A DNA stretch of 64,000 nt from Paucibacter sediminis. GTDB taxonomy: Bacteria > Pseudomonadota > Gammaproteobacteria > Burkholderiales > Burkholderiaceae_C. Shown piece after piece: positions 22,665-32,700 of this stretch; the first letter of the stretch is position 1; every line of letters starts with the position of its first letter. The DNA is taken from assembly GCF_030254645.1 (NCBI RefSeq), contig NZ_CP116346.1, positions 3,327,001 to 3,391,000 on the forward strand. The letters are read 5' to 3'. The notes under the pieces are model-generated. The model worked only from the letters and a program-made list of their open reading frames with translations, made no database searches and had not been told where the DNA came from. Made by a program: the position numbers and the translations under genes.

Positions 22665-24901
22665 CAGCGTTGGCCGCTGATGGGCCGCATCAGTTCGGTC
22701 GCGGCATCCTCCGCGCTGGCCTGTGCGATCCAGGGCGCCTTGCGCGGAAGCACGGTCTGGGCCAGCCAGCGTTCCAGGTCATCGGGCGCGAGCGGCTTGC
22801 TGAAGAGGAAGCCCTGCATCACGCTGCAACCCAGGCGGTGCAGCACCTCCATCTGGCGCAGCGTCTCCACGCCCTCGGCGATCACGCGCAGGCCCAGCGA
22901 GCGCGCCAGCGCGATGATGGCCGTGACCACCGCCGAGCTCTGCGGCGTGATGCCCAGGTCGCGCACGAAGCTGCGGTCGATCTTCACCTCGGAGATCGGC
23001 AGGGTGGTGAGGTAGGCCAGCGAGGAATAGCCGGTGCCGAAGTCGTCGATCGAGATCTCCACGCCCACCTCGTTGAGACGGTGCAGGGCCGGGATGACGT
23101 TCTGCAAATCCTTCATCAGGCCGGTCTCGGTGATCTCCAGCTGGATCGCACGGTGCGGCACGCCATAGGCGCTGACGCATTGGTGGATATGCTCGACCAG
23201 GTCGGAGCGCTCGAACAGGCGGTTCGGCAGGTTCACCGCGATCGAATCGCTGAAGCCGAAGTTGAGCTGCCAGACCTTGGCCTGGCGCGCCGCCTCGCGC
23301 AGCGCCCATTCCGAGAGCGGCACGATCAGGCCGGTTTCCTCGGCCAGCGGGATGAAGTCGCCCGGCGGCACCAGCTTGTCGCCGCGCTGCCAGCGCATCA
23401 GCGCCTCGGCGCCCACCATGCGGGCGCCGCGCACATCGATCTTGGGCTGGTAATGCAGCACGATCTCGTCGCGCTCGATGGCCTTGTGCAGGGCCGATTC
23501 CAGCTCCAGCTTTTCGCGCCCGCGGCCCGCCAGCATGGGGGTGTAGAGCGCCGAGGCATTGCGGCCCTGGCTCTTCACCGCGTACATGGCGACGTCGGAA
23601 TTGCGCAGCAGGTCGGCCATGGTGAGGCCGTCGCGCGGGTAGATGGCGATGCCGACGCTGGCGGTGACGAAGCATTCCTGGCCGGCGATGAAGATGGGCT
23701 CGCGCATCGCGTCCAGCACGCGCTGGGCCACGCGCTCGGCATCGCGCTCGTCGGCCACCTCGGGCAGCAGGGCCACGAACTCGTCGCCGCCCAGCCGGCC
23801 CACCGCCTCGAGCGTGCGGTGCGAACGCCCGCCCACCGATTCCAGCATGCCTTCCATCACCTGGTCGGAATGGCGCACGCAGGCGCGCAGGCGTCGGCCC
23901 ACTTCCATCAGCAACTCGTCGCCGGCGGCATGGCCCAGGGTGTCGTTGATGACCTTGAAGCGGTCCAGATCGATCAGCAGCAGGCCCACCTCGTGGCCCA
24001 TGCGGCGCGCCTGTTCGATGGCACGCTCGGCGCGCCAGATCAGCTGGCGGCGGTTCGGCAGGCCGGTGAGGGCGTCGAAATTGGCGAGCTGGCGGATCTT
24101 GTCCTCGGCCATGCGGCGGTCCGTCACATCCTGCAGGATGCCGGTATAGCCGCTGGCGTTGCCATGCTCGTTGAACTCGGGCTCGGCCTCGATGTGGATG
24201 ACGCGCGAGCGCCCATCCAGCAGCGTCACCGGCAGATCCGTCACCAACACCGAGTTGTGCGCGATCACGTCGCGCAGCAGGCGCATGAAGAGCATGCGCT
24301 CCTCGCGCGGCACCATGCGCATCACGCTGATGAAGTCCAGGTGCTCATGCGGCCCATGGCCGAACACGCGCAGCGCCTCGTTGGCGAGGGTGAAGTGGCC
24401 CACGCCGCGGTGCCACTCGAAGCTGCCCATGCGTGCCAGGTCTTGCGCGCGCGCCAGCCGCGCCTTGCTGCGCTCCAGTTCGATGCGGGTGCGCGAGCTG
24501 CGCAGCAGGTAGCGCAGGCGCCCGGCCAGCAGGCTCCACTGGGTGGACTTGACGAAGAAGTCGGTCGCGCCCACCTGGTAGGCGCGCGTGATGGAGGCAT
24601 CGTCGTCCAGGCCGGTGAGCATCAGCACCGGGGTGGATTCGAAGCCGGGCATCTCGCGCAGGCGCTGGCAGGTCTCGAAGCCGTCCAGCTCGGGCATCAT
24701 GGCGTCGAGCACGATCACGTCGGGCGACCATTCGCCAATCACCTTGAGGGCCTCGGCGCCGCCAGTGGCCTCGGTGATGTCGAAGCCGCGCTCGCGCAGG
24801 GCAATCGCCGTGAGCAGGAGGTTGACCTCGTCGTCATCGACCAGCAGCACCCGTGCCTGCTCGGGCAGGTCGGCGTCCAGGCTTTGATCTACTGCATTCA
24901 T
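22664..24901 (-). CDS. Response regulator with PAS, GGDEF and EAL domains
   Basis: The protein has 745 residues. Its domains in order are REC (about 15-135, phospho-acceptor Asp66 in DVIVLDAMMPE), PAS with PAC-like end (about 165-290), GGDEF (about 300-465, RLGGDEF near 368) and EAL (about 480-735). The EAL domain has GAEALMRW near 497, the Asn/Glu/Asp metal-site strands and the SIDDFGTGYSSL loop 6. Both c-di-GMP synthesis and breakdown motifs look intact. ATG 24901 overlaps the stop of the upstream hybrid kinase (ATGA), and the REC domain is the natural recipient of that kinase's HPt phosphate. The longer open frame runs into the kinase gene and is not used. Confidence 0.92.
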   Translation of the reverse strand: MNAVDQSLDADLPEQARVLLVDDDEVNLLLTAIALRERGFDITEATGGAEALKVIGEWSPDVIVLDAMMPELDGFETCQRLREMPGFESTPVLMLTGLDDDASITRAYQVGATDFFVKSTQWSLLAGRLRYLLRSSRTRIELERSKARLARAQDLARMGSFEWHRGVGHFTLANEALRVFGHGPHEHLDFISVMRMVPREERMLFMRLLRDVIAHNSVLVTDLPVTLLDGRSRVIHIEAEPEFNEHGNASGYTGILQDVTDRRMAEDKIRQLANFDALTGLPNRRQLIWRAERAIEQARRMGHEVGLLLIDLDRFKVINDTLGHAAGDELLMEVGRRLRACVRHSDQVMEGMLESVGGRSHRTLEAVGRLGGDEFVALLPEVADERDAERVAQRVLDAMREPIFIAGQECFVTASVGIAIYPRDGLTMADLLRNSDVAMYAVKSQGRNASALYTPMLAGRGREKLELESALHKAIERDEIVLHYQPKIDVRGARMVGAEALMRWQRGDKLVPPGDFIPLAEETGLIVPLSEWALREAARQAKVWQLNFGFSDSIAVNLPNRLFERSDLVEHIHQCVSAYGVPHRAIQLEITETGLMKDLQNVIPALHRLNEVGVEISIDDFGTGYSSLAYLTTLPISEVKIDRSFVRDLGITPQSSAVVTAIIALARSLGLRVIAEGVETLRQMEVLHRLGCSVMQGFLFSKPLAPDDLERWLAQTVLPRKAPWIAQASAEDAATELMRPISGQR

Positions 24902-27333
24902 TGCGGACCCGTCAAAAGCTCGCTGAGAGCATGGCGCACACGTTCCACCTCGTCCTGCATGCCGTCGAGTAGGGAGTCTAGGCCCTCGGACTGGTTGTTG
25001 CGCACCATCGCCTCGATATCGGCGCAACGCCTTGACAGCTCCAGGGCACCCAGGCTGGCCGAGGAGGATTTTAGGGTGTGGGCCACATGCCGCACCGCGC
25101 CCAGCTCCAGCGTTGCGCCGGCGCGGGCCTGGGCCAGTTCGGGCAGCAGGCGTTCCAGCGACTTCAGAAAGGCCTGCACGACGCGCTGCAGCAGCTGGTT
25201 CTTGCCGCCGGGGTCGAGCTCGCGCAGACGCGCCAGCGCCTGGCTGTCCAGCAGGGCGGGCGCACCGGGCGTGGATTCTGGTGTGGAAGTCATGGTGCGT
25301 CCCTCAAGCGGGCTGCGGTCGGCATTGGCATCGGTGGGCGAGGCGGCATCGGGAATGCTGAGCGTGAGCATGTCGAGCAACTGGCTTTGTCGGACGGGTT
25401 TGGGCAGGTAGCCATCAAAGCCATGCTGTCGCAAGCGCTGTTCATCGCCGTCCAGGGCGTTGGCCGTGACCGCCACCACCTTGGTGCTGGGCGGGCACAG
25501 AAACTTGAACTGCTGCGTCGGCCCCTTGCGGAACCAGCTCAAGGCCTCCATCCCATCCATACCCGGCATGTGGATGTCCATCATCACCAGGTCGAACTGC
25601 TCCTCGCACAATGCCTGCAAGCCGCTCAGCGCGTCCGCACAAAGGCGGACACGGCAACCCAGCTGCAGCAGCATTTCTCGGATAACTTCTTGATTGGTCT
25701 CATTGTCTTCGACCACAAGAATGGAGCGTCCGGAAAAGGGCGTCAATCCGGATGTTCGCTGAGCCGACCCCGCCGCTGCCGGTATTTCCGCCGTCGGCGC
25801 CGCCAGCGGCAGGCTCACGGTGATGCAGGAGCCCAGCCCCGGCGTGCTGAGCGCCTCGATCTGCCCCCCCATCAGCTTGACCAGGCCCTGCGCAATGCTC
25901 AGGCCCAGGCCGCTGCCCTCATGCGGGCGCGCCAGGCTGGCATTGCCCTGGGTAAAGGCCGAGAACAGACGCGGCAGATCCTCGGCCGCCATGCCGACGC
26001 CGCTGTCCTGCACGCGGAAATGCAGCTGCTCGGCGCCGGCTTCGAGCCTGAGCCTGACCTCGCCGCGCGCGGTGAACTTGATGGCGTTGTCGAGCAGCTT
26101 GTCGAGCACCTGCGACAGGCGCAGTGCATCGGCCTGGATCTCCAGCGGCAGGCCGTCGCCGCATTCGAGCAGCAGCTGCAGGCCCTTGGCATGCGCGGCC
26201 GGCTGATGTTGTGCGAGCAGCGTTTCGGCCAGCAGGCGCGGCGAGCAGGCGTCCAGCGCCAGCGCCAGCTGGCCCGACTCGGCCTGGGCGAAGTCCAGCA
26301 CGTTGTTGATCTGGCGCAGCAGGGTCTCGGCGCTGCGGTAGGCGGCCTGGGCGTAGCCGCGCTGCTCGTCCTGCAGCGGCGTGCCGAGCAGCAGCTGGGT
26401 CATGCCCATGATGCCGTTCATGGGAGTGCGCATCTCGTGGCTCATATTGGCCATGAAGGCGCTCTTGGCCTGGCTGGCGGCCTCGGCCAGATCGCGTGCG
26501 CGTTGCAGCTCGGCCTGGCGGGCCTGCTCGTCGCTGACATCGGCGAGGATGCCGTAGACCAGCGACTGGCCGTGGGCATGGGGCTGCAGCCGGGTGCGCA
26601 GCCGCACCCAGCGCAGGCCCTTGGCGGGGTGCAGGATGCGCAGCACCATGTCGCTCGGCTGGCCCTCGGCCTGGGCCTGCAGGCGGCGGGCGTACAGCGC
26701 ACGGTCGTCGGGATGCACGCGCTGCTCGAACAGCTGCGGCCCCATGCGCAGCTCGCTGGGCGTCAGGCCCAGGGTGTCGAGCAGCAGCGGCGAGCTGAAA
26801 TGCAGGCGGTCCCAGTTGGGGGTAGTGACGAACAGGCATTCGCGCACCGAGTCCGTGACCTCGCGGAAACGCGTGTCGCTTTCCTGCAGCGCCCGCTCGA
26901 GCTGGCGCTTGGCGCTGGCGTCCTGCAGGCTGATCAGGCCGACCGGGCGGCGCGCGCCGGCCCAGCTGACCAGGCTGCGCTGCACCTGCAGCCAGCGCAG
27001 CCCGAAGGCGGTCTGCAGGCGCAGGTCTTCGCGCCCGGCCTGGCGTGCGCCCTCCAGCTGGCGCCAGCGCGCCGGCTGGCACAGCTCGGCCAGCGCCGGG
27101 TCCAGGTGCTGGCTGGCCGCATGGCCCAGCACCTGGGCGCGGCGCAGCACCAGCAGGCGCTCGGCCTCGCGGTTCAGATGCAGGATGCGCGCCACGCTGG
27201 TCTCGATCACCAGCACGCCCAGCGGCAGCTGATCCGCGATCGCCTGGATTTCGGGCGAGGCACGCAGCAGCGCCGGCGCGTGGCCGGCGGGCTCCTCGTC
27301 GGGGCTCCATTCGATGGGCTCGGGTCTTGTCAT
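24898..27333 (-). CDS. Hybrid histidine kinase PAS-PAS-HisKA-HATPase-REC-HPt
   Basis: Cytoplasmic sensor kinase of 811 residues, with no membrane segments. The domains are two PAS-like regions (about 30-140 and 145-275), HisKA with His299 in [12 protein letters not shown], HATPase (about 395-510, LDNAIKF N box and [12 protein letters not shown] box), REC with Asp586 in [13 protein letters not shown], and a C-terminal HPt domain with His752 in [12 protein letters not shown]. The full His-Asp-His relay could pass phosphate to the REC domain of the next gene, which overlaps it. It heads a three-gene operon with a sigma-28-type promoter about 66 nt upstream, which ties it to late flagellar expression. 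Confidence 0.93.
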   Translation of the reverse strand: MTRPEPIEWSPDEEPAGHAPALLRASPEIQAIADQLPLGVLVIETSVARILHLNREAERLLVLRRAQVLGHAASQHLDPALAELCQPARWRQLEGARQAGREDLRLQTAFGLRWLQVQRSLVSWAGARRPVGLISLQDASAKRQLERALQESDTRFREVTDSVRECLFVTTPNWDRLHFSSPLLLDTLGLTPSELRMGPQLFEQRVHPDDRALYARRLQAQAEGQPSDMVLRILHPAKGLRWVRLRTRLQPHAHGQSLVYGILADVSDEQARQAELQRARDLAEAASQAKSAFMANMSHEMRTPMNGIMGMTQLLLGTPLQDEQRGYAQAAYRSAETLLRQINNVLDFAQAESGQLALALDACSPRLLAETLLAQHQPAAHAKGLQLLLECGDGLPLEIQADALRLSQVLDKLLDNAIKFTARGEVRLRLEAGAEQLHFRVQDSGVGMAAEDLPRLFSAFTQGNASLARPHEGSGLGLSIAQGLVKLMGGQIEALSTPGLGSCITVSLPLAAPTAEIPAAAGSAQRTSGLTPFSGRSILVVEDNETNQEVIREMLLQLGCRVRLCADALSGLQALCEEQFDLVMMDIHMPGMDGMEALSWFRKGPTQQFKFLCPPSTKVVAVTANALDGDEQRLRQHGFDGYLPKPVRQSQLLDMLTLSIPDAASPTDANADRSPLEGRTMTSTPESTPGAPALLDSQALARLRELDPGGKNQLLQRVVQAFLKSLERLLPELAQARAGATLELGAVRHVAHTLKSSSASLGALELSRRCADIEAMVRNNQSEGLDSLLDGMQDEVERVRHALSELLTGPQ

Positions 27334-27398
27334 TGCGTGTTCTATGCCTGTCCCTGTAGGTGGACCGGCGGGGTCAGGTCATGCGGGTCCACACGACG

Positions 27399-27425
27399 TG
27401 ATCGGCATGCGGCGGGCGAACTTGA
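27399..27425 (-). promoter_or_regulatory. Sigma-28 (FliA) promoter of the hybrid-kinase/c-di-GMP operon
   Basis: Minus-strand reading: TCAAGTTC, N11, GCCGATCA. The -35 box is identical to that of fliS and the -10 box has one or two deviations from GCCGATAA. The predicted start near 27392 is about 59 nt before the kinase ATG. The element directly abuts the start region of the divergent kinase gene. Confidence 0.75.
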
Positions 27426-27437
27426 GTGGTCCTTACA

Positions 27438-29138
27438 ATGGCTCACATGAATCGTCCCAGCGAAGCCGCCTCCGACCGCCGCCCCAGCAGGGGCAGCCCG
27501 CGGCTGCTGGCGATGTGGCTGGCGGGCCTGCTGCTGCTGAGCCTGGGCATCTACCTGGGCCATGAAGAGAGCGGCTCGGGGCTGCTGGTGATCGGCCTGG
27601 TCTGCGGCGTGGCGCTGCTGCTGGGCGCGGTGGCCACCACCTGGCATGTGGCGGTGCGCCTGACCCGCGCGCGCCTCACCGAGGCCTTGCGCGAGGCGCG
27701 CCAGCATGCGCAGCTGCTGGCGCAGCTGCAGCCGCACTGGCAATGGCAGACCGATGCCGAGCACCATCTGGTGCGCTGGCAGGCGCCGCAGGTGGCGCCC
27801 AGTTCCAGCTGGGTGGGCATGGCCGCCACGCAGTCGCTGTGGGAGCGCTTTGCCCTGGTGGACAGCGGGCCCGGCGCCTCGCTGCAGGAACGCCTGGACC
27901 AGCACCTGCCCCTGCACGATGTGCTGGTGCAGGCCTGCGCCAGCGAGGCGGGCGGCACGCCAGCGCGCTGGCTGCTGCGCGCCCAGGTCTGCCTGGATGC
28001 CAGCGGCCGCTTTGCGGGTTATCTCGGCACCGCGGCGTCACTATCCGACAAGCCCGGCGCCGAGCCCAGCGCCGCGCCCGCCGGCGTGCCCGTATCCGCG
28101 CCGGCGGCCACCCAGCCCTGGCTGCAAGCCATGCCCGGGCCCGCCTGGCTGCTCAGCACGCCCACCGATGGCCATGGCCATGGCGTCAAGCTGCTCGATC
28201 TGAACGACGTGGCGGCGCAGCTGATGGCGCGCCCGGCCGCGCAACTGCTGGGCCTGAACTGGGGCGCCTGCCAGGATGCGCTGCCGGCCGAGATCCGCGA
28301 GGCGCTGGCGCAGCCGGGCGCGCACAGCGGCGTGGCCTGCGGCCATTGGTGGCTGTGCACCAGCGCGCTGCACCTTGAGGGCACGGGCCCGGCGCAGCTG
28401 CTCAGCCTGTGGCCGCAGGGCGCGCCCGATTCGGTGCCGGCGGCGCTGGCGCTGGACGCGGCCGAGGTGGCGCGCGCCGACCAGGAATCCTTCAGCTACA
28501 CGGTCTCGCACGATCTGCGCGCGCCGCTGCGCGTGGTGGAGGGCTTTGCGCGCATCCTGAAGGAGGACTATGGCCGCCTGCTGGACCGCATCGGCAACGA
28601 CCATATCGACCGCGTGATGGGCGCGGCGACGCGCATGAACAGCATGATCGACGCGCTGCTCTCGCTCAGCCAGCTGTCCTCGCGGCCGCTGCAGCGCGAG
28701 GGCATCAACCTCAGCCAGATGGCCAACCTGGTGCTGGATGAGTTGAAGCGCGCCAATCCCGAGCGCGCCATCGAGTGCTATGTGCAGCCCGGCATGCAGG
28801 TGCAGGGCGACCCGACGCTGCTGCGCATGGTGCTGGAGAACCTGCTGGGCAATGCCTGGAAGTACAGCGGCAAGCGCGAGCTGGCGCAGATCCGCTTCGA
28901 GACCCGGCTGGAGCAGGGCGAGCGCATCTTCATGGTGGCCGACAACGGCGCCGGCTTTGACATGCGCTTTGCCGACCGCCTCTTCGAGGTGTTCCAGCGC
29001 CTGCACAGCGCCAGCGATTTCCAGGGCACCGGCGTGGGCCTGGCCTCGGTGCGTCGCATCGTGCGCCGCCATGGTGGCGACATCTGGGCCGAGTCCGAGG
29101 TGGGCGGCGGCGCGCGCTTCTTCTTTACGCTGAGCTGA
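27438..29138 (+). CDS. Membrane sensor histidine kinase
   Basis: About 566 residues. Two adjacent membrane helices lie near the N-terminus (about 20-42 and 47-70, separated by a very short loop). Two PAS-like regions with weak conservation follow (about 90-205 and 225-340). The C-terminus is a HisKA domain with YTVSHDLRAPLRVVEGFA (His near 357) and a HATPase with ENLLGNAWKYS, DNGAGFD and GTGVGLASVRR. This SHDLRAPLR kinase core is of the type found in phytochrome-like and light/oxygen sensor kinases. ATG 27438 and 27447 are both possible; a TTACAAT just upstream could be a -10 box, in which case the later start would be nearly leaderless. No response regulator lies in the same orientation. Confidence 0.85.
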   Translation: MAHMNRPSEAASDRRPSRGSPRLLAMWLAGLLLLSLGIYLGHEESGSGLLVIGLVCGVALLLGAVATTWHVAVRLTRARLTEALREARQHAQLLAQLQPHWQWQTDAEHHLVRWQAPQVAPSSSWVGMAATQSLWERFALVDSGPGASLQERLDQHLPLHDVLVQACASEAGGTPARWLLRAQVCLDASGRFAGYLGTAASLSDKPGAEPSAAPAGVPVSAPAATQPWLQAMPGPAWLLSTPTDGHGHGVKLLDLNDVAAQLMARPAAQLLGLNWGACQDALPAEIREALAQPGAHSGVACGHWWLCTSALHLEGTGPAQLLSLWPQGAPDSVPAALALDAAEVARADQESFSYTVSHDLRAPLRVVEGFARILKEDYGRLLDRIGNDHIDRVMGAATRMNSMIDALLSLSQLSSRPLQREGINLSQMANLVLDELKRANPERAIECYVQPGMQVQGDPTLLRMVLENLLGNAWKYSGKRELAQIRFETRLEQGERIFMVADNGAGFDMRFADRLFEVFQRLHSASDFQGTGVGLASVRRIVRRHGGDIWAESEVGGGARFFFTLS

Positions 29139-29741
29139 TCAGCTGTGGCCCGGCAGGGCCAGCAATTCCACCGCTTCGATCAGCCGCAGCGCCTGCTCCG
29201 GCAAGGGGCGCGTTTCGTGCGCAGCCAGCTTCTGCAGCCGTGCCAGCGCCTCGTCGCGCGAGAGCGAATAGCGGTGCATCAGGATGCCCACCGCCACCGG
29301 CACCACCTGGGCCAGGATCTCGCCGCTACCACCGGCTCCCGCTCCATGGCGCTCGGCCGCGGCACTGCGCTCGCCACGCTTGGCAAACGCGGCCTCCACG
29401 GCCGGCACGATCTGGTGGATGTCCAGCGGCTTGACCAGGTAGGCCACCGCGCCCAGCGCCTTCACCTTGGCGACGGTGTCCTCGTCGGCAAAGGCGGAGA
29501 GAAACATAAAGGGCAGCTGCAGGTACTCGCGCAGGTAGGCGGCCACGTCGAAGCCGCTCATGCCTTCCATGCGGATGTCCAGCAGGGCCAGGTCGGGGCG
29601 ATGCTCGCGCGCCAGCAGGATGGCGTCGTCGCCGTTGTCGGCGTCGATCACCTCGTAGCCGGCCTGCGAGAGGCCATGCGTCAGCGTGGCCAACACCAGC
29701 CGGTCGTCATCGACCACGAGTATCTTGCCCTTCGTGCTCAC
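29139..29741 (-). CDS. ANTAR-domain response regulator (PdtaR/NasT-like)
   Basis: The 200-residue protein has a receiver domain (about 5-120; Asp11-13, phospho-acceptor Asp55 in LALLDIRMEG, Lys in YLVKPL). A C-terminal ANTAR helical bundle follows (about 140-195) with VPVAVGILMHRYSLSRDEALARLQKLA. ANTAR regulators act on nascent RNA and prevent transcription termination by stabilising a two-hexaloop structure. It lies 51 nt downstream of a HisKA_2 kinase. That pairing parallels EutW/EutV and PdtaS/PdtaR systems, so the neighbour kinase is the likely partner. Its stop codon directly abuts that of the convergent kinase gene. Confidence 0.9.
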   Translation of the reverse strand: MSTKGKILVVDDDRLVLATLTHGLSQAGYEVIDADNGDDAILLAREHRPDLALLDIRMEGMSGFDVAAYLREYLQLPFMFLSAFADEDTVAKVKALGAVAYLVKPLDIHQIVPAVEAAFAKRGERSAAAERHGAGAGGSGEILAQVVPVAVGILMHRYSLSRDEALARLQKLAAHETRPLPEQALRLIEAVELLALPGHS

Positions 29742-29792
29742 AATCTCAGCCCCCTCGAATTGGCTTCATTGTCGCTGAATTAAAGAATTCGC

Positions 29793-32700
29793 TCAGAGCG
29801 GCGCCAGCAGGTTCACACTGGGCGGGTAGAGCTCCACCGTGCAGACCACCTGATCGCCCTGGTTCTCCATGCTGAGAATGGCCGAGCGGCGCGGCAGCAG
29901 GGCGCGCACCAGGCCCAGGCCCGAGACCCCGCCCGGCACGTTGGCGAGCTTGAAGCCCTCGGGCAGCTGGCCGGGGTTGCTGATCTCCACCGCCACATGG
30001 CCCTGCTCGCAGAGCAGGCGGCAGCTCACCTGGCCCTGCTCGCCGCTGTGCTTGATGGCGTTGGTGAGCAGCTCGTTGAGCGTCAGCGCGATCGGGATCG
30101 ATTCGGCCTCGGGCAGGCCCCAGAGGTGGCTCTGCCCGGCCAGCTCGCCGCCGATCTCGGTGCGGATCTCGCGCCCGAACATGCGCTGCACCGAGCCGGT
30201 GATGGCCTCCACCACCTTGCGCACGCGCAGCGGCCCGGAGGCGCCGACCTGCAGGCCGTAGACCTGGGCGATCGCCTGCACCTGGCCGACCGCCTCGCTG
30301 ATCACCGCCTTGACCTCGGGCCGGCGCGCCGCGATCTGCTGCAGCAGCCCGGCCACGCCCTGCAGATTGTTCTTGATGCGGTGGTGCACCTCGCGCACCA
30401 GCAGCTCGCGCTGCGAGATCGCCGCCTCCAGGCGCGCCTCTTCGGCGGCGCGGTGCTCGGTGACGTCGCTGGCCACCAGCAGCAATTGCTCGGGCTCGCT
30501 GCTGTCGCCCAGCTCGTTCATCTCGCTGAGGTGCAGCAGGCGCGCATCCCAGACGCTGGTCTGGCCCTCGCGCCCGAGCCGGTACTCGCGGTGCGTCACC
30601 GCGTCCACCAGCAGCGCGTCCTCCATGTCGCGGCGGATCTGCTCGCCCTGCTCGACGCCGAACAGTTCCTCGGGGCTGGCGCCCAGCAGCTCGGCCTCGC
30701 TGCGGCCGGCCAGGCGCGCCGCCACCTGGTTGATCTTCTCGACCTTGAGGGTCTTGGCATCGTGCAGGCTGATGGCCAGCGGCGCGGCCTCGATGATGCG
30801 GCGCAGCGAGGCCTGGGCGGCCAGGGTCTGGGCCTCGGCCTGGCGGCGCCGCTCGATGTCCAGCAGCGCGTAGGTGAGCTGACGGCCGGTCTCCTCCAGG
30901 CCGGTGACCACCGCATTGCCCACCACCCAGAACTCGCGCCCGTCGCGCGCCTTCAGCCGGCATTCGAAGGTCTCGGCCTGGCCCTCGGTGAGCTCGTCCA
31001 GGTAATGCGACTGGCGGAATGGATGGTCGGGGTCAGGTGTTGCCACGATGCTCATGGGCTGGCCCGCGAAGGCGCTCAGATCGCCGCCGAACATGCGGCG
31101 CGCCGAGCGGTTCATCCATTCGATGCCGCCGCGGCCCACCGTGACGATGCCCACCAGCACCGAATCCAGCACCGCGCGCTCGCGCTCGGTCTGCAGCATC
31201 AGCGACTGCTGGGCGCGCCAGCGGTCGTCCACATTCACATAGGTGGCGATCAGGCCGGCCTCGGGCTGGCCGCGGCGCATCGCGCGCTTGCTGACCTGCA
31301 TCCACAGCGAGCTGCCGTCGCGCCGGCGCACGCGGCGCTCGCCGCGCCACAGGCCCGAGCGCGTCAGCGCGGCCTGCATGGCCGCCTGCTGGTGCTCGTA
31401 CTCGGTGGCCGATTCGAACAGCTCCTGCAGCGGCAGGCCGGAGAGCTCGTGGATGCGGTAGCCGGTGAGGCTGGCGAGCGCGTCGTTGGCGCGCTCGATC
31501 TTGCCCTGGCGCAGGATCGCGATGCCCACGTCGGAAAGGCTGAACATCAGCTCGCGGTCCTGCACCAGGCTTTCCAGCTGGGCCTGCTGGGCCTTCAGCC
31601 GGCTGATGTCGCTGATCACGGCGATGGTCTCGGTCTCCGCCTGTGGCACTGCGGCGAGCACGCGGCGCAGGCTCAGCGAGAGCCAGCGCGCCGTGCCGGG
31701 CGCCTCGGTGCCCACCTGCACGAACTCGGCCTCGAAATGCTGTTGCGGCTCCAGCCCCGGCAGCGCCAGCTGGATCTGCTGGCACAGGTCGGGCAGGGCT
31801 GCGAACAGCTGGGCGATGCTGGCGCCGGCATGCAGGGCCTGCTCGAAGCCCAGCATGCGGCCGAAGCCGGGGTTGCAGCGCACCAGGTGCTCGCCGCGCA
31901 GATAGGCCAGGCCCAGGCTGGCGCCGTCCATGATGGTGGCCAGCTCGTGCAGCAGCTGCTCGCTGCGCGCCTGCGCCTGCTGCTGCGCCGTCATGTCCAG
32001 CGTCACCACCGAGGTGGTGCGCTGGCCGGAGGCGAGCTGGCCGGGCTCCACGCGCGTCAGCAGCCAGCGCCGCCCCAGCTCGGGATGGCGCACCGCGTAG
32101 CGCACCTCGACGCGCTCGCCGCGCTTGAGGGCGCGCTGCAGGCGCTCGAACTCGGCCATCGAATCGGGCTCGACGATGTCGCGCCCCACGCCCTGCAGGC
32201 CCTGCAAGGGATGGGCGGCGGCCGGCGCGCCGGGCGCACCCGCAGCGGCGGGCTTGGGCGTGCGCGGGCGCAGCCAGCCGGCGTCCTGGGCGAAGGTGGC
32301 CAGGCCGACGCCGGCGGTGTCCATCAGCGCATCGAGCTGCTGGTGCGCCAGGTCGCGCTCCTGTTCCAGGCTGCGGTCCTCCAGCACCGCCATATAGCGG
32401 CGCGCGCTTCCCGGCGCCTGCTGCATCGCGCGCAGCCGGCCCTGCAGCCAGCGCGTCTTGCCGGCCGGGTCCACCAGGGTGGCCTGGGTGAGATAGATCT
32501 GCGTGCTGTGCTTCAGCGCGTCGAGCAGGCTGCCCTCGCGCCAGGCCAGCAGCTGCTGCAGCGCGGGCGGGGCGTCGAACAGGCTGGTGGGCGCGTCGAT
32601 GCTGAGGGCGGCAAAGGCGCTGTTGCACTTGAGCAGCAGGCCGCCTTCGTCGAACACCACCATGGGCAGCGGGTTGATGTCCAGCCACTGCTCCATCTCG

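Noticed and set aside
22526-25411. 961-codon plus-strand open frame opposite the GGDEF-EAL gene
   Set aside because: No domain is recognisable; the minus-strand reading has intact REC, GGDEF and EAL motifs, so this is an antisense shadow.
29746-30963. 405-codon open frame on the minus strand
   Set aside because: It is out of frame with and inside the multi-PAS kinase gene; its Arg/Ala/Gly-rich composition is that of a GC-rich shadow frame.
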